From: Sphingobacteriales bacterium | Lineage (GTDB): Bacteria > Bacteroidota > Bacteroidia > Chitinophagales > Chitinophagaceae | Assembly (NCBI GenBank): GCA_024640385.1 | Contig: JAHEFC010000314.1 | Location: 1 to 5,111, forward strand | DNA length: 5,111 bases | Reading direction: 5' to 3' | Part shown: positions 4,938 through 5,111 of the stretch, piece by piece | Layout of the letters: each line of letters opens with the position of its first letter | Numbering within the stretch: position 1 is the first letter of the stretch | Notes under the pieces: generated by a model | The model's input: the letters and a program-made list of their open reading frames with translations, nothing else | What the model was told of the DNA's origin: nothing | Database searches by the model: none | Position numbers and translations under genes: made by a program

Positions 4938-5111
4938 ATGGAAGAGAAGAAATTATTTAAGGTAACCATAGACAACATCACCGTTGAGGTGGAGCCGGGT
5001 ACCACAGTACTTCAGGCTGCGCGTAAGATCGGCGGCGATGTGGCACCTCCGGCCATGTGTTATTACACTAAGCTGAAGGGCAGCGGCGGTAAATGCCGTA
5101 CCTGCCTGGTA
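4938..5111 (+). CDS. nuoG: NADH-quinone oxidoreductase subunit G (NuoG, 75 kDa), 5' part only
   Basis: The first 58 codons of the large iron-sulfur subunit of complex I, cut by the window end. The start has the ferredoxin-like [2Fe-2S] fold that binds cluster N1b: VTIDNITVEVEPGTTVLQAA (residues 9-28) is the beta-hairpin and first helix. Next come C41 (AMCYYTKL), and C53 and C56 (GKCRTCLV), with the family spacing C-x11-C-x2-C; the fourth ligand lies beyond the window. NuoG continues the electron chain from NuoF. The ATG at 4938 lies 8 nt after the right arm of the S23 cassette, with the AT-rich TGATAAAT in between and no Shine-Dalgarno site. The reading frame is open to the last base of the window. 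A [FeFe]-hydrogenase or formate-dehydrogenase subunit can share this domain, but the nuo order makes NuoG by far the likeliest. Confidence 0.93.
   Translation, partial: MEEKKLFKVTIDNITVEVEPGTTVLQAARKIGGDVAPPAMCYYTKLKGSGGKCRTCLV

Overview
The window holds a run of genes for the peripheral arm of respiratory complex I (NADH:quinone oxidoreductase), all on the + strand and in the order nuoB, nuoC, nuoD, nuoE, nuoF, then the first 58 codons of nuoG. nuoC and nuoD are separate genes, not fused as in E. coli. Starts are AT-rich with no Shine-Dalgarno sequence, and the proteins look like those of Bacteroidota. I therefore infer an uncultured or little-studied member of that phylum; this rests on protein style and lack of SD sites, not on a search.

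Together the subunits form an electron path. NADH is oxidised at FMN in NuoF. Electrons pass the clusters N3 (NuoF), N1a (NuoE, off-path) and N1b (start of NuoG), and leave through N2 in NuoB to quinone bound between NuoB and NuoD. NuoC is structural. All the cluster-ligand cysteines expected in the visible parts are present, so the complex looks functional.

The unusual part is what lies between the genes. The nuoB-nuoC junction is a plain 19-nt gap. Three other junctions (nuoC-nuoD, nuoE-nuoF, nuoF-nuoG) are filled by one kind of cassette. It has a left arm of four AAGTCAA-type heptads plus AA, a centre, and a right arm of four TTTTGAC-type heptads plus TT. Each arm is 30 nt. In all three the left arm begins at the last two bases of the upstream TAA stop codon, and the right arm ends exactly 8 nt before the downstream ATG. 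Two cassettes have a short related centre of 22-24 nt. In the third, the centre is one base plus a complete 127-codon gene for a four-helix-bundle protein of the 23S-rRNA-intervening-sequence (S23/IVP, Avd-like) family. The ORF fits between the arms almost to the base.

The nuoD-nuoE junction is different. It has a perfect 13-bp hairpin followed by five T, starting inside the nuoD stop codon, and then a 9-nt-period tandem repeat (AATGTGGNN). My main inference is a family of compact inverted-repeat cassettes, S23-bearing and S23-less, that settle at stop/start junctions inside an essential-looking operon without damaging either neighbour. No stretch over 300 bases lacks a gene, and I found no RNA gene, CRISPR array or convincing promoter.
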